36,328 nt of DNA from Ruminococcus sp. (GTDB lineage: Bacteria; Bacillota; Clostridia; Oscillospirales; Acutalibacteraceae): positions 1 to 36,328 of the forward strand of contig JAFLSK010000015.1 in assembly GCA_022510945.1 (NCBI GenBank). The letters run 5' to 3'. Made by a program: the position numbers and the translations under genes. Of the stretch, positions 1-8,206 are shown in pieces; the stretch's first letter is position 1, and every line of letters starts with the position of its first letter. The notes under the pieces are model-generated. The model was given only the letters and a program-made list of their open reading frames with translations. It did no database searches and was not told where the DNA came from.

Positions 1-84
1 GCTTTTCCTCTCTTAACTCCCACTCGTCTAATCTGTTTCGAACACTTTGTGTTCTCCACAGCTTAGTTCTCGCCAGTCGTTAAT

Positions 85-108
85 CGAGGGCTCCGAGCCT
101 CGGCTTTT
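85..108 (+). terminator. Weak candidate terminator at window start
   Basis: An imperfect GC-rich hairpin (CGAGG pairing with CCTCG around an inner CTC/GAG) is followed on the plus strand by GCTTTTC. It would end something entering from the left edge. I see no coding sequence in positions 1-109. The minus-strand side of the hairpin has no T tract, so it is a poor terminator for the kinase gene next to it. Confidence 0.3.
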
Positions 109-109
109 C

Positions 110-1801
110 TTAGTTGAATTTAATCCAAAACTCAATTTTATTCTTTTCTGACCCCGCTCCGTAATCGAAGCCGTGCGTTTCAAGTATACGCTTCGCTATC
201 GCAAGTCCCAGTCCGTTGCCCTTCGAGTCGCGGGCGGTGCTGAGCTTGGTGTATGGCTCCCAAACCTTTTGAAGCTCGTACTTTCCGATTTCTCTATCTA
301 CTGAGTTCGTCACGCTTAGCTTGCCGTTTGAAATTACAACCTCAATTGGCATATCCGGCGCCCCGTACTTTACGGAGTTATCGATAAAGTTATCAATAAC
401 GGCTGTAAGAAGATTACGGTCGGCGCTGATCTCGCAGTCGTCGTCACAGCGGAAAACAAGACGGCTGTCGGGATACTTTTCCACGATACTTCCGACGAGC
501 TCGTTAAGCGAAAAGCTCTCTCGGTTGAGTTCGAAATCATCCGAGTCAAATCGGGAGAAATCGAGCATACTGTGCACCAGTTCGTCCATTCTTACCGTTT
601 GGTCAATGATAACATCGGCGTAGTACCCGCGCTTATCGGTGTTGATATTTTCGCGAAGGCTCTCGGCGTAGCCGCTGATTACGAACAACGGAGTTTTCAG
701 GTCGTGTGCCATCGCCTTAGTCATATCGCGGCGGATAGTCTCCTGCTCTATCTGCGTGTATATCGCCTTCCAGCTGAGTCGGCTCACGATTATTCCGACC
801 AATAGGAAGAACACAAAAATTATAGCTGATGCAATCAGTATCTTTGGGAAGCACACGCTCAGCACGTTGTATTCACGCGCAAAGTCGAGGTAGTAGAGCT
901 TTTCTTCATCCTCGTCGACGCTGCTTACAGAGCGTCTGTTGAAGAAGAGATAAGTAAACGGTCCTGTTTTTGTCTCGCTCTCGATATTGTAGAATTTTTT
1001 GCCTGAATTATCAATGTAGTCGAGCAGGTGACGGCTTTCGCGTTTTTCGAGCACAAAGTTGGTGTCTATCATATTTCTGTGCTGATCGCCGCTTTTATAA
1101 AGCTCGCTGTACTCATAGAGGATTCCCGAACGCTCCTTGTAAATTATCCACGGAACATTAACCTTAAGTTCAAAGCTTTCGACAGGCTCGTCCTCGACGT
1201 ACCACTTATTTATATCGTTGGTCACGACGATTTCAACAGTTTTGGGGTACACAAATACGTTATCATAGTAAAACGAGCGGCACACGAGCTCATAGCGCAC
1301 ATCACCCAAAAGCTCAGTTTTATCAGGCTTACTCTGCAGATAGGTCGAAATCTTGTTGTACTGCTCATCAGTCATAGAATTACGAAATTTTCTGTAATCT
1401 ATCACGCCCATCGCGCTGTCGTAACCGGATATTTCATCGTCGAAATTAACAACGCAGTAGTCGCCTGTCTCGGCGAGAATTTTTTCAGAGAGATAAATAT
1501 TGTTCAACGACCCGACGTATTCGCTGTACTGGATACCCCTGTTCGGCTCACGCTCATATACACGCACCTCCGTGGAATCATCCTCAAAGCTGTTAAATTC
1601 GCAGTACAAACTGTCGGGAGCCTGCAAAAGCGTGGTGCAATACTGCGAGACGTTTTCGTATGCGCTTCTGCGCAAATTCTCGTGGGTATGGTTATACGTT
1701 ATTACCGCGTACGCTCCCGTCACAACGAAGAACACGCCAAGAAACATCGACATTATTTTTATGTAGTGTTTGTTCCGTCTTTTGCGCAGTTTATTTTTCA
1801 C
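110..1801 (-). CDS. Sensor histidine kinase with large extracellular domain
   Basis: Membrane histidine kinase, second gene of a two-component operon. It has an N-terminal membrane segment (about residues 14-36), a large extracytoplasmic sensor region of some 280 residues, and a second membrane segment (about 321-341). The HisKA motif AMAHDLKTP carries the phosphorylated His near 366. The HATPase domain has an N box (DNFIDNSVKYG, about 470) and a G box (GNGLGLAIAK, about 528). No HAMP domain is evident between the second membrane segment and HisKA. I chose the GTG start at 1801 because GAGGA lies 5 bases upstream; a TTG at 1813 is the alternative. The start overlaps the end of the regulator gene by 11 bases, implying translational coupling. 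The sensor domain resembles nothing I can name; the divergent sugar importer suggests a carbohydrate signal, which is inference. Confidence 0.9.
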   Translation of the reverse strand: MKNKLRKRRNKHYIKIMSMFLGVFFVVTGAYAVITYNHTHENLRRSAYENVSQYCTTLLQAPDSLYCEFNSFEDDSTEVRVYEREPNRGIQYSEYVGSLNNIYLSEKILAETGDYCVVNFDDEISGYDSAMGVIDYRKFRNSMTDEQYNKISTYLQSKPDKTELLGDVRYELVCRSFYYDNVFVYPKTVEIVVTNDINKWYVEDEPVESFELKVNVPWIIYKERSGILYEYSELYKSGDQHRNMIDTNFVLEKRESRHLLDYIDNSGKKFYNIESETKTGPFTYLFFNRRSVSSVDEDEEKLYYLDFAREYNVLSVCFPKILIASAIIFVFFLLVGIIVSRLSWKAIYTQIEQETIRRDMTKAMAHDLKTPLFVISGYAESLRENINTDKRGYYADVIIDQTVRMDELVHSMLDFSRFDSDDFELNRESFSLNELVGSIVEKYPDSRLVFRCDDDCEISADRNLLTAVIDNFIDNSVKYGAPDMPIEVVISNGKLSVTNSVDREIGKYELQKVWEPYTKLSTARDSKGNGLGLAIAKRILETHGFDYGAGSEKNKIEFWIKFN

Positions 1802-2477
1802 TTCTGTCCTCAATTCTGAATCCGCGGCGAACCACGGTTTTAATCATCTGAGCGTTGTCCGAGAGCGCCTTTCGAAGATTCTTAATGTGCGAATCGAGCA
1901 CGCGGACGTCGACGTCGCTGTCGTAGCCCCATATCTCCTGAATTAATTTCTCGCGCGATACGACCTTGTTTTTATTCTCTAAAAGAATTTTAAGTATTAC
2001 ATATTCCTTGGCTGTGAGGCTAACTTCCTCGCCGTCGGAGATAACTATACCGTTGTTTGGGTTTAAGGAAAGTGTTCCCGCCGACAACACGTCCGAACGC
2101 ACAAGTCCTTTTGAACGCTTTATCGTCGCGATTACCTTCTCATAGAAAACAGGCAGCGAAAACGGCTTAACTATGTAGTCGTCACAACCGAGAGCAAAGC
2201 CCTTGAGGATATCTTCCTGTGCAGTGCGGGCGGTTATGAATATAATAGGCGTGTCGCTGTAGCGGCGAATTTCGCGGCAGATTTCAAAGCCGTTTACCTC
2301 GGGCAGCATAACGTCGAGCAAAAACAAATCGTACTTCTCCTCGTACGCGCGACTGAGTCCGCTCTCGCCGTTTCTTGCTATATGTATCTCAAACTCCATC
2401 TTACTTTTAGCAGAAAAGTAATCCTGAATCATTTCGCAGATATGGGGATCATCTTCCACCAGCAAAACTCTATACAT
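1791..2477 (-). CDS. OmpR/PhoB-family response regulator
   Basis: DNA-binding response regulator of 228 residues. The receiver domain shows the acidic pair (LLVEDD, residues 5-10), the phosphoacceptor Asp55 (LFLLDVMLPE) and the conserved Lys104 (YIVKPF). The C-terminal winged helix covers about 130-225 and ends with the usual VRRGFRIE hairpin. I place the start at the ATG at 2477, which has GGTGA at normal spacing. An ATG four codons upstream (2489) has no ribosome site. It is first in an operon with the overlapping kinase gene. The likely partner site is the 19-bp inverted repeat in the spacer upstream, shared with the sugar importer operon. Confidence 0.93.
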   Translation of the reverse strand: MYRVLLVEDDPHICEMIQDYFSAKSKMEFEIHIARNGESGLSRAYEEKYDLFLLDVMLPEVNGFEICREIRRYSDTPIIFITARTAQEDILKGFALGCDDYIVKPFSLPVFYEKVIATIKRSKGLVRSDVLSAGTLSLNPNNGIVISDGEEVSLTAKEYVILKILLENKNKVVSREKLIQEIWGYDSDVDVRVLDSHIKNLRKALSDNAQMIKTVVRRGFRIEDRSEK

Positions 2478-2506
2478 TTGTATCACCATAAATATGGTAG
2501 CATATA

Positions 2507-2599
2507 AATCTGGATTCTATATGGAGAAATAGAATTTTTTTGTAAAAAATTATGGAAAATTTTTAAAATTTATTAATTTTTCCATACAAAATCCAGATT
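2507..2599. promoter_or_regulatory. Paired 19-bp inverted-repeat sites, probable regulator operators
   Basis: The left arm AATCTGGATTCTATATGGA (2507-2525) and right arm TCCATACAAAATCCAGATT (2581-2599) are inverted copies matching at 17 of 19 positions. The mismatches lie only in a 4-base block between the AATCTGGATT and ATGGA halves. Arm centres are 74 bp apart, about seven helical turns, with AT-rich DNA between. A further match, TATGGAAAA (2551-2559) with TTTTCCATA (2578-2586), lies inside. The right arm ends 10 bp before a TATAAT (2610-2615) that serves the importer operon; the left arm sits where the regulator's own promoter should be. Binding by the adjacent response regulator is inferred from position. 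Confidence 0.6.
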
Positions 2600-2609
2600 G
2601 ATGTGTTAT

Positions 2610-2615
2610 TATAAT
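2610..2615 (+). promoter_or_regulatory. -10 box for the sugar importer operon
   Basis: A consensus TATAAT lies about 35 bases upstream of the binding-protein start. No good -35 hexamer is found at the right distance; that region is occupied by the right arm of the inverted repeat. A good -10 without a -35 is typical of promoters that need an activator, which fits control by the divergent two-component system. Confidence 0.5.
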
Positions 2616-2650
2616 GATATCGTATTTTAATTTTTAAAAAGAGGTAAAAT

Positions 2651-4024
2651 ATGAAACGCATAATTTCCGCAATACTTATATTGTCAGTTCTTCTCACGGC
2701 GGCTGTTTTCGGCGGCTGTTCAAAAGAGGACCAAAGCGACAAGCAGCTCACCGTCTACTGCACAACAGGGATGAAACAAAGCTACGAACAGTTATTCAAA
2801 TACTACAACAGCTACTGCCTGTCCTACTCTAAATTTGGCAGGCCGTACCAGATTTCATTCGTGGAGTTTGAGAACGACGAGGAACTGTACAAAAAAATGA
2901 CGACCGAGACTATGGCGGGAGGCGGTCCGGATATATTTCTGACTGCGCAGTATCTTCCATTCGAGAAGATGATAGGCGCGGGAGCGTTTATGGATATCGA
3001 CGAACTTTTGGAGCGTGAGGGCTACAAAATTGACTTCTCCGAGCTTAACGAAAAGGTTATGGACTCGGGCGTATGGAACGGCAAGCGCTACATACTTCCG
3101 ATTGTGTACAGCGCGCGTGTTATGTCGCTGTACAGATACTCCCTTAATGCGGAGGATATGTTCGATAAAAAAATCCTGCCCGATAAAAACGGCTATACTG
3201 TCACCTACAGCGATATAAAAAATATGCTTAATTACGCTGAGAAAAGTCCGCTTTTCGACTACGACAGCTACGGCCTTATGTGTAACCTTTTGTATGACTA
3301 TATGGATATGAAGGAGAAAAAGGTTTACTTCGACACCGACGAGTTCAAGGAAAACCTGGAGATAATCAAAAAGCTGCACGAGTACGAAGTAAAAAGAGAA
3401 GAAAGTACGAAGTATATGGACGAGGAAGAACTATGGGATGTTAACGACCCGTTATTTTCGAATGCTCAGGAAAGCTTTAGAGATTTTATGGGCAGATACC
3501 TCTGCAACTACACAGAAGAAAGCTTCTTCCCATATTACAGTGAGGAGTCTGAAAAGTGCAACGTGCTCTACAAGGGCATATCTAAGAAAAAAACTGACAA
3601 CCGCGGCTACATTGAGCTCGGCATCGCGATAAACAAGAACACCAAGCAAAGCAAGAAAATTTGTGAATTTATTAAATTTTCACTGAGCAACACCGGTCAA
3701 TCTCATATGACAAGCCCGTACAATGGCTTTGCGTTCGGCAGTTCCTTCCCTGTCAATAAGGAAACCTTCGAGAAACGCCTGCGCAACGCGATGGAATTCG
3801 AGTTTGTCGGCGGCGATGTTTTTGCAAACCACGACAGCGAAATGTTCAACACCTACGTTGAAATCGCTCGCAGTGTGGACGATTGCGGCCTATACAGCGG
3901 CAGTTCATACTACACAACGAGCATTATAGGCGAACTTATAGAGCAATATCTGAACGGCAAGCTGCCACAGAACAAATTCATAAGGCAACTAACATCTGCA
4001 ACTAAGTTTTATTTAGAAGAGTAA
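2651..4024 (+). CDS. Extracellular sugar-binding lipoprotein of an ABC importer
   Basis: Solute-binding protein (family 1 type) of 457 residues. The lipoprotein signal peptide ends in FGGC, with the lipidated Cys at 23, so the mature protein is tethered outside the membrane. The fold is suggested by the opening strand QLTVYCTTG and the MAGGGPDIFLTAQYLPFEKM stretch typical of sugar-binding proteins. Near the C terminus are the usual IGIAINK strand and a helix naming residual subunits to hold (KICEFIKFSL). GAGGT stands 6 bases before the ATG. It is the first gene of an operon with two permeases, diverging from a two-component system. The substrate cannot be read; an oligosaccharide is the default for this family. 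Confidence 0.88.
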   Translation: MKRIISAILILSVLLTAAVFGGCSKEDQSDKQLTVYCTTGMKQSYEQLFKYYNSYCLSYSKFGRPYQISFVEFENDEELYKKMTTETMAGGGPDIFLTAQYLPFEKMIGAGAFMDIDELLEREGYKIDFSELNEKVMDSGVWNGKRYILPIVYSARVMSLYRYSLNAEDMFDKKILPDKNGYTVTYSDIKNMLNYAEKSPLFDYDSYGLMCNLLYDYMDMKEKKVYFDTDEFKENLEIIKKLHEYEVKREESTKYMDEEELWDVNDPLFSNAQESFRDFMGRYLCNYTEESFFPYYSEESEKCNVLYKGISKKKTDNRGYIELGIAINKNTKQSKKICEFIKFSLSNTGQSHMTSPYNGFAFGSSFPVNKETFEKRLRNAMEFEFVGGDVFANHDSEMFNTYVEIARSVDDCGLYSGSSYYTTSIIGELIEQYLNGKLPQNKFIRQLTSATKFYLEE

Positions 4025-4052
4025 TAATTTACATCATTTAAGGACTGATTGT

Positions 4053-4904
4053 ATGACAAGAAAGAAAAGAGAATACATATCCGCAGCGCTGTTTTTGCTG
4101 CCTTCGCTTGCGGGTATCCTAGTATTCTACATTATCCCGTACATAATCTGCTTTGTGCAGAGTCTATTTGTCGGCGACACCTTCGTCGGGCTTAACAACT
4201 ACATCTCGCTGTTTTCAAACTACACCTTCACGCTTGCGCTCAGGAACACAGCGATTTTCACGGTGACAGCGATTCCGCTGCTTATGGTGATATCCTTCCT
4301 AATTTCGCTGTTTCTCAACTCGTTTAAACGGCTGAGTGCGTTCTTCCGCAGCGCGTTTCTGATACCTGTCGTGATTCCCGTGGCGTCGCTGATTGTCGTG
4401 TGGCAGGTGATGTTTGAGGACTACGGCGCGATTAACGGCTTTCTTAACTCGCTCGGACTGCCCGCGATAGAGTTCTTTGACTCGTGGTTTTCGATGCTGA
4501 TGATAATTTTCATCTATGTGTGGAAGCACTGCGGCTTTTGCGTTATCCTCTTCACGGCGGGACTTGCGAACATTCCCAATGCATATATCGAGAGCGCGAG
4601 ACTCGACGGAGCAAGCTCACTGAAAATCGTGACCCGAATCAAAATCCCGAACATTGCGCCGACGATTTTCTTCGTCTTCCTTATGGCGATGATTTACTCG
4701 TTCAAAATCTATCGCGAGGTTTTCGCGCTGTTCGGCGACTATCCAAACGAGCACGTCTACTTCCTGCAAAACTTCGTAAACAACAACTACTACAACTTAA
4801 ACTATCCGCGCCTTTCGGCGGCGTCAATAATTCTTTCGGTGTTTATCGTTGCGGTACTGCTCGTATTCTTTATGCTCGAGCGCAAGCGCAACTATCTTGA
4901 ATGA
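4053..4904 (+). CDS. Sugar ABC transporter permease, MalF/UgpA type
   Basis: Integral membrane permease of 283 residues with about six hydrophobic segments starting at residue 10. The cytoplasmic EAA loop that docks the ATPase lies at about 178-200 (YIESARLDGASSLKIVTRI) and has the conserved Glu-Ala/Ser and Gly. It pairs with the next gene to form the membrane channel for the lipoprotein-bound sugar. The start follows AAGGA and lies 28 bases after the binding-protein stop. Its stop TGA overlaps the region of the next gene's ribosome site, showing a tight operon. No ATPase gene follows, so the importer must borrow one encoded elsewhere, as MsmK-type shared ATPases do in other Firmicutes. Confidence 0.93.
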   Translation: MTRKKREYISAALFLLPSLAGILVFYIIPYIICFVQSLFVGDTFVGLNNYISLFSNYTFTLALRNTAIFTVTAIPLLMVISFLISLFLNSFKRLSAFFRSAFLIPVVIPVASLIVVWQVMFEDYGAINGFLNSLGLPAIEFFDSWFSMLMIIFIYVWKHCGFCVILFTAGLANIPNAYIESARLDGASSLKIVTRIKIPNIAPTIFFVFLMAMIYSFKIYREVFALFGDYPNEHVYFLQNFVNNNYYNLNYPRLSAASIILSVFIVAVLLVFFMLERKRNYLE

Positions 4905-4912
4905 GGTGCAGT

Positions 4913-5749
4913 ATGCAAAAAATTAAAACTTTTATTAAATACATTTTTCTCATAATACTCGCGCTTCTGTTCCTTTTTCCGCTGATTTATATGCTCATAT
5001 GCTCGCTTATGCCGAGCGAGGAAATCGCGCCAATGCTCGACTTCTCGACGGAGACGTACAAGTCAATTAAGCTGATACCCGACACATTCACCCTCGAGCA
5101 GTTCTATCAGGTATTTTTCAGACGCTCGCAGTATCTTCTGAAGTTCTGGAACTCAGTAATCATCACCTTCCCCACCGTAATCGGGCAGGTCGTGGTGTCG
5201 TCGCTCGCGGCATTCGCGTTCGCAAAGCTTAAGTTCCCGTTTCGGGATAAGCTGTTCTTCGTGTACATCGTACTGCTTATCCTTCCGCTACAGGTAACGC
5301 TCGTGCCGAACTACATAGTGCTCGATAACCTTAAACTGCTCAACAGCTTTCTTTCAGTTATTCTGCCCGGCACGTTCTCGGCGTTCGGAATCTGTCTTTT
5401 GAGACAGTGCATAAAATACATTCCCGACTCATCAATCGAAGCGGCGAGGATAGACGGCGCGTCATATTTCAAAATATTCACGAATATTATTCTTCCGCAG
5501 ATTCGCGGCGGACTTATCACGCTCGCGCTTTTGTGCTTTATCGACAGCTGGAACGCGGTCGAACAGCCGCTTATCTATTTTAACGACAGGGCTATGTACC
5601 CGCTCTCTATCGGCCTCGCGGACATCGGCAACTCGGACTACGGAATCATCTTCGCGTGCGGAGTTATGTTTATGATACCGCCGATGCTGATTTACCTCTA
5701 CGGCGAGCGCGATATTGAGTCGCCGTTTACGACGTCGGATAAGCTATGA
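4913..5749 (+). CDS. Sugar ABC transporter permease, MalG/UgpE type
   Basis: Second permease, 278 residues, with six predicted membrane helices and the EAA loop at about 173-196 (SSIEAARIDGASYFKIF), followed by ILPQ as in MalG-like proteins. I chose the ATG at 4913, with GAGGTG 4 bases upstream. An in-frame ATG at 4901 overlaps the preceding stop and has no ribosome site. Together with the upstream permease it forms a heterodimeric import channel. Its own stop is followed at once by another GAGAGGTG site for a small membrane protein, so the operon continues beyond the transporter. Confidence 0.93.
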   Translation: MQKIKTFIKYIFLIILALLFLFPLIYMLICSLMPSEEIAPMLDFSTETYKSIKLIPDTFTLEQFYQVFFRRSQYLLKFWNSVIITFPTVIGQVVVSSLAAFAFAKLKFPFRDKLFFVYIVLLILPLQVTLVPNYIVLDNLKLLNSFLSVILPGTFSAFGICLLRQCIKYIPDSSIEAARIDGASYFKIFTNIILPQIRGGLITLALLCFIDSWNAVEQPLIYFNDRAMYPLSIGLADIGNSDYGIIFACGVMFMIPPMLIYLYGERDIESPFTTSDKL

Positions 5750-5759
5750 GAGGTGCGCT

Positions 5760-6203
5760 ATGACAAGAAGGAAAAAAATTGTGATAGAAATTGCTGTCGT
5801 ATTTTTCGTCGTGCTCGGACTGCTCACCTACTTTGCCGACGAAATCGACTTTATGCTGCTGCCGCAGGTCAAGACCTGCGAGCCCATTATAAACTATTCA
5901 CACGGTAAATTCGGAGCATATTCTTTACTGGATTGTTATATACCGAAGTCGTCGGTTATCTTTGACGGCGAGAGCGCAATCGTGTACGCTATCAATGAAT
6001 ACTATGGCGATGATGAAAACAAACTGCAAGTCGTGTACCCAATCGATATAATTGATGACATAAAAGGCAGCGACGAGTTGTACTACACTCTCACTGTCGG
6101 AGACAGTATGATGTCCAGTGTTACGGCCACCACCCGGCTCGTCTACAACACCTCGAAGCCGCTCAGTGACGGCGACAGAGTGTTTATCGTGGAGGAGAAC
6201 TGA
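5760..6203 (+). CDS. Small membrane-anchored protein, adaptor-like
   Basis: Protein of 147 residues: a basic start (MTRRKK), one membrane segment (about 7-24), then an external domain. The external part contains IPKSSVIFDGESAIVYAINE followed later by PLSDGDRVFIVEE. That spacing recalls the C-terminal beta domain of HlyD/MacA-type efflux adaptors, where an ...P..AV...G...VYVV... strand is followed by GD.V. The hairpin and lipoyl parts of a full adaptor are absent, so the relationship is tentative. GAGAGGTG precedes the ATG. Next in the operon is a MacB-like membrane protein, consistent with a partner role. I do not recognise it as a named family. Confidence 0.6.
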   Translation: MTRRKKIVIEIAVVFFVVLGLLTYFADEIDFMLLPQVKTCEPIINYSHGKFGAYSLLDCYIPKSSVIFDGESAIVYAINEYYGDDENKLQVVYPIDIIDDIKGSDELYYTLTVGDSMMSSVTATTRLVYNTSKPLSDGDRVFIVEEN

Positions 6204-6204
6204 T

Positions 6205-7332
6205 ATGAAGATAAAGAAATTAGTCGCGCCGATACTGCTTTGTCTGCTTACACTGCTGTCGATTTCGGGCATAATCTTCACGGCAGTCCACGCGGACAGC
6301 AAATTCGGCGATATAACAGTCCTCAACTGCGACTACAGCAAAGGCGAAAAGCCCCTTACAATCGGCGATGTTCACAAAATTGTTGACAGAATCAGCGAGT
6401 TGATGAGCGGTCAGTCCACGCTCGCGTTCTGTGCTGAGGCTGAGGAGCAGACGGTCCAAAAGGAAACTGTCACCCCGGTTCTTACGAACGAACTTTACTT
6501 TGAACACAATAAAATTACTACACAAAGTTTTACAAACACCGACGTGGTAATCAGCCGCTCGCTCGCCCGAAGGCTGTTCAAAACAGACACCGCGGTCGGA
6601 AAGACGCTCGAGCTATACGGCAAAAGCTACACGGTAGCAGGCGTTTACGACAGCCCCGACGGATTCATTGACCGCTACTTTCACGACGGCAAGGAGCGCG
6701 TATATATCAACTACGAGGGTATCAAGGATTATCAGAAATACGACGTCTCTGAGATGAGCTACATAAACGGCACTCAGTCGGCGGTCGCGCTCGAGCAGAT
6801 GAACCCCGCAAATTACCACTTCACCAATCTCTCGGAGAAATCGCTCGTACTACGCGACTTTCTCCACCTCGCGGCGCTTATCGCATATCTCGTCGCGCTT
6901 GTGATTACGATAAGGCTTTGGCTTTATCTATGCGGAAGGCAGATAAACAACATAAAAGAAACGCTCGAGGGATCGTACTCGCTCGAAAGCGTTCGCAAAA
7001 ATCCGCGCGCTTACATACTGCTCGCTGCGTTTGGAATAGGCATTCCACTTGCGATTGTTGCGGTATTCCTGCTGTGCGATTTCAGTATCTACATCATCCC
7101 GCGCTATATCCCCTACGACAACATTTTTGATATCTCGCACTACCTCGGCGAGCACGCTAAGGCGGTAGCTGAACTAAATTCCAGCGCGCTCGGCGGCGAC
7201 AAGTTCCTGTTGAACTTATACAACGGAAGCTTTAACGCGCTTATATACGAAATGATTATTTTCACGATTTCTCTGATTATAACCGCTGTGTATTTTTACA
7301 GAGCAGTACGCAAAAAACTTGAGCTGTCCTGA
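6205..7332 (+). CDS. MacB-like membrane protein with periplasmic-core-type domain
   Basis: Protein of 375 residues, started at the ATG 6205 with GGAGGAG upstream. It has an N-terminal membrane helix (5-27) and an external domain with VVISRSLARRLFKTD (114-128), GKTLELYG and YTVAGVYD. This is the pattern of the MacB periplasmic core domain in ABC exporter permeases. Further membrane helices lie near 220-243, 271-297 and 345-367, so the total of four matches MacB/FtsX topology. No dedicated MacB-type ATPase is encoded nearby. Its gene overlaps a terminator hairpin at the stop, so it closes the operon. It could sense or move a peptide or envelope component linked to the importer; this is inference. 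Confidence 0.72.
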   Translation: MKIKKLVAPILLCLLTLLSISGIIFTAVHADSKFGDITVLNCDYSKGEKPLTIGDVHKIVDRISELMSGQSTLAFCAEAEEQTVQKETVTPVLTNELYFEHNKITTQSFTNTDVVISRSLARRLFKTDTAVGKTLELYGKSYTVAGVYDSPDGFIDRYFHDGKERVYINYEGIKDYQKYDVSEMSYINGTQSAVALEQMNPANYHFTNLSEKSLVLRDFLHLAALIAYLVALVITIRLWLYLCGRQINNIKETLEGSYSLESVRKNPRAYILLAAFGIGIPLAIVAVFLLCDFSIYIIPRYIPYDNIFDISHYLGEHAKAVAELNSSALGGDKFLLNLYNGSFNALIYEMIIFTISLIITAVYFYRAVRKKLELS

Positions 7333-7351
7333 CGGGCAGCTCTTTATTTTT
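7321..7351 (+). terminator. Rho-independent terminator of the importer operon
   Basis: GAGCTGTCC (7321-7329) pairs with GGGCAGCTC (7334-7342) with one G-U pair and a four-base loop, followed by TTTATTTTT. The stop codon of the MacB-like gene lies inside the loop. Confidence 0.85.
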
Positions 7352-7360
7352 ACAAATTAC

Positions 7361-7411
7361 TTGCTCCGTACTGATAAATATGGTAAGATATTAAAGTGAG
7401 AATCGTCTCAC
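7361..7411 (+). promoter_or_regulatory. proBAC promoter with palindrome at the transcription start
   Basis: TTGCTC (7361-7366), a 17-bp spacer and TAAGAT (7384-7389) form a sigma-A promoter. Just after it lies the perfect palindrome GTGAGA-ATCG-TCTCAC (7396-7411), which would include the first transcribed bases. It could be a repressor operator or a 5' stabilising hairpin. Confidence 0.65.
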
Positions 7412-7429
7412 GGATATGGAGTGAACAAA

Positions 7430-8206
7430 ATGCGAATTGTAATAAAAGTCGGCACCTCTACCCTCGCGCACCCGACGGGAATGCTGAATATAAGACACGT
7501 TGAGAATATGTGCAAGGTCATCTCCGACCTCAAAAACGCGGGCAACGAGATTGTTCTCGTCAGCTCCGGTGCGATTGGAATGGGACTCGGCAAAATCGGC
7601 ATACAGGAACGCCCCGACGATATACCCACCAAGCAGGCTGCGGCTGCTATCGGCCAGTGCGAACTTATGTACACCTACGACAAACTGTTCTCCGAATACA
7701 ACCACACGGTGGCGCAGATACTTATGACGGGCGCGTACGTTGCGATTGAGGACTACGGTAAGAACCTCAACAATACGCTTTTCAGGCTTTTAGAACTCGG
7801 CGTTATCCCGATTATCAACGAAAACGACACCGTAACCACCGACGAAATCATAATCGGCGACAACGACACGCTCGGCGCGATTATCGCTAAAACGGTGAAA
7901 GCGGATATACTCATCATCCTCTCCGACATTGACGGCCTGTTCACGGGCGACCCGAACAAGGACAAGAACGCTCAGCTTATCCGCGTGGTCGAGGAAATCA
8001 CCGAGGAAATCGAAGCTTTAGCAGGAAGCAGAGGCTCTTCACTCGGCACGGGCGGAATGGTTACAAAAATAAACGCCGCAAAAATCGCGACCAGGGTCGG
8101 TATCGACACTATCATTGCGAACGGCAAAAATCCCGAAATACTTTACGACATCTTAAACGGCGAGGGAGTTTTCACTCGCTTTGTGGGGCATAAAAATGAC
8201 GACTAA
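7430..8206 (+). CDS. proB: Glutamate 5-kinase, short form
   Basis: Phosphorylates glutamate with ATP in the first step of proline synthesis. The amino-acid-kinase fold is clear: IVIKVGTSTL at the start, VSSGAIGMG, INENDTV, GDNDTLGAIIA and LSDIDGLFTGDP. At 258 residues it ends after the kinase domain; the C-terminal PUA domain of many bacterial ProB enzymes (about 365 residues) is absent. I chose the ATG at 7430, with GGAGTG in front; an upstream GTG at 7421 overlaps that ribosome site. The stop overlaps the start of proA. With the PUA domain missing, feedback inhibition by proline may differ, which is inference. Confidence 0.95.
   Translation: MRIVIKVGTSTLAHPTGMLNIRHVENMCKVISDLKNAGNEIVLVSSGAIGMGLGKIGIQERPDDIPTKQAAAAIGQCELMYTYDKLFSEYNHTVAQILMTGAYVAIEDYGKNLNNTLFRLLELGVIPIINENDTVTTDEIIIGDNDTLGAIIAKTVKADILIILSDIDGLFTGDPNKDKNAQLIRVVEEITEEIEALAGSRGSSLGTGGMVTKINAAKIATRVGIDTIIANGKNPEILYDILNGEGVFTRFVGHKNDD

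Noticed and set aside
1028..1819. 263-codon plus-strand frame opposite the histidine kinase
   Set aside because: The minus-strand frame has complete HisKA and HATPase motifs; the plus-strand frame shows no family pattern.
2478..2489. Upstream ATG start for the response regulator
   Set aside because: No ribosome site before it; the ATG at 2477 has GGTGA at proper spacing and gives the standard family N terminus.
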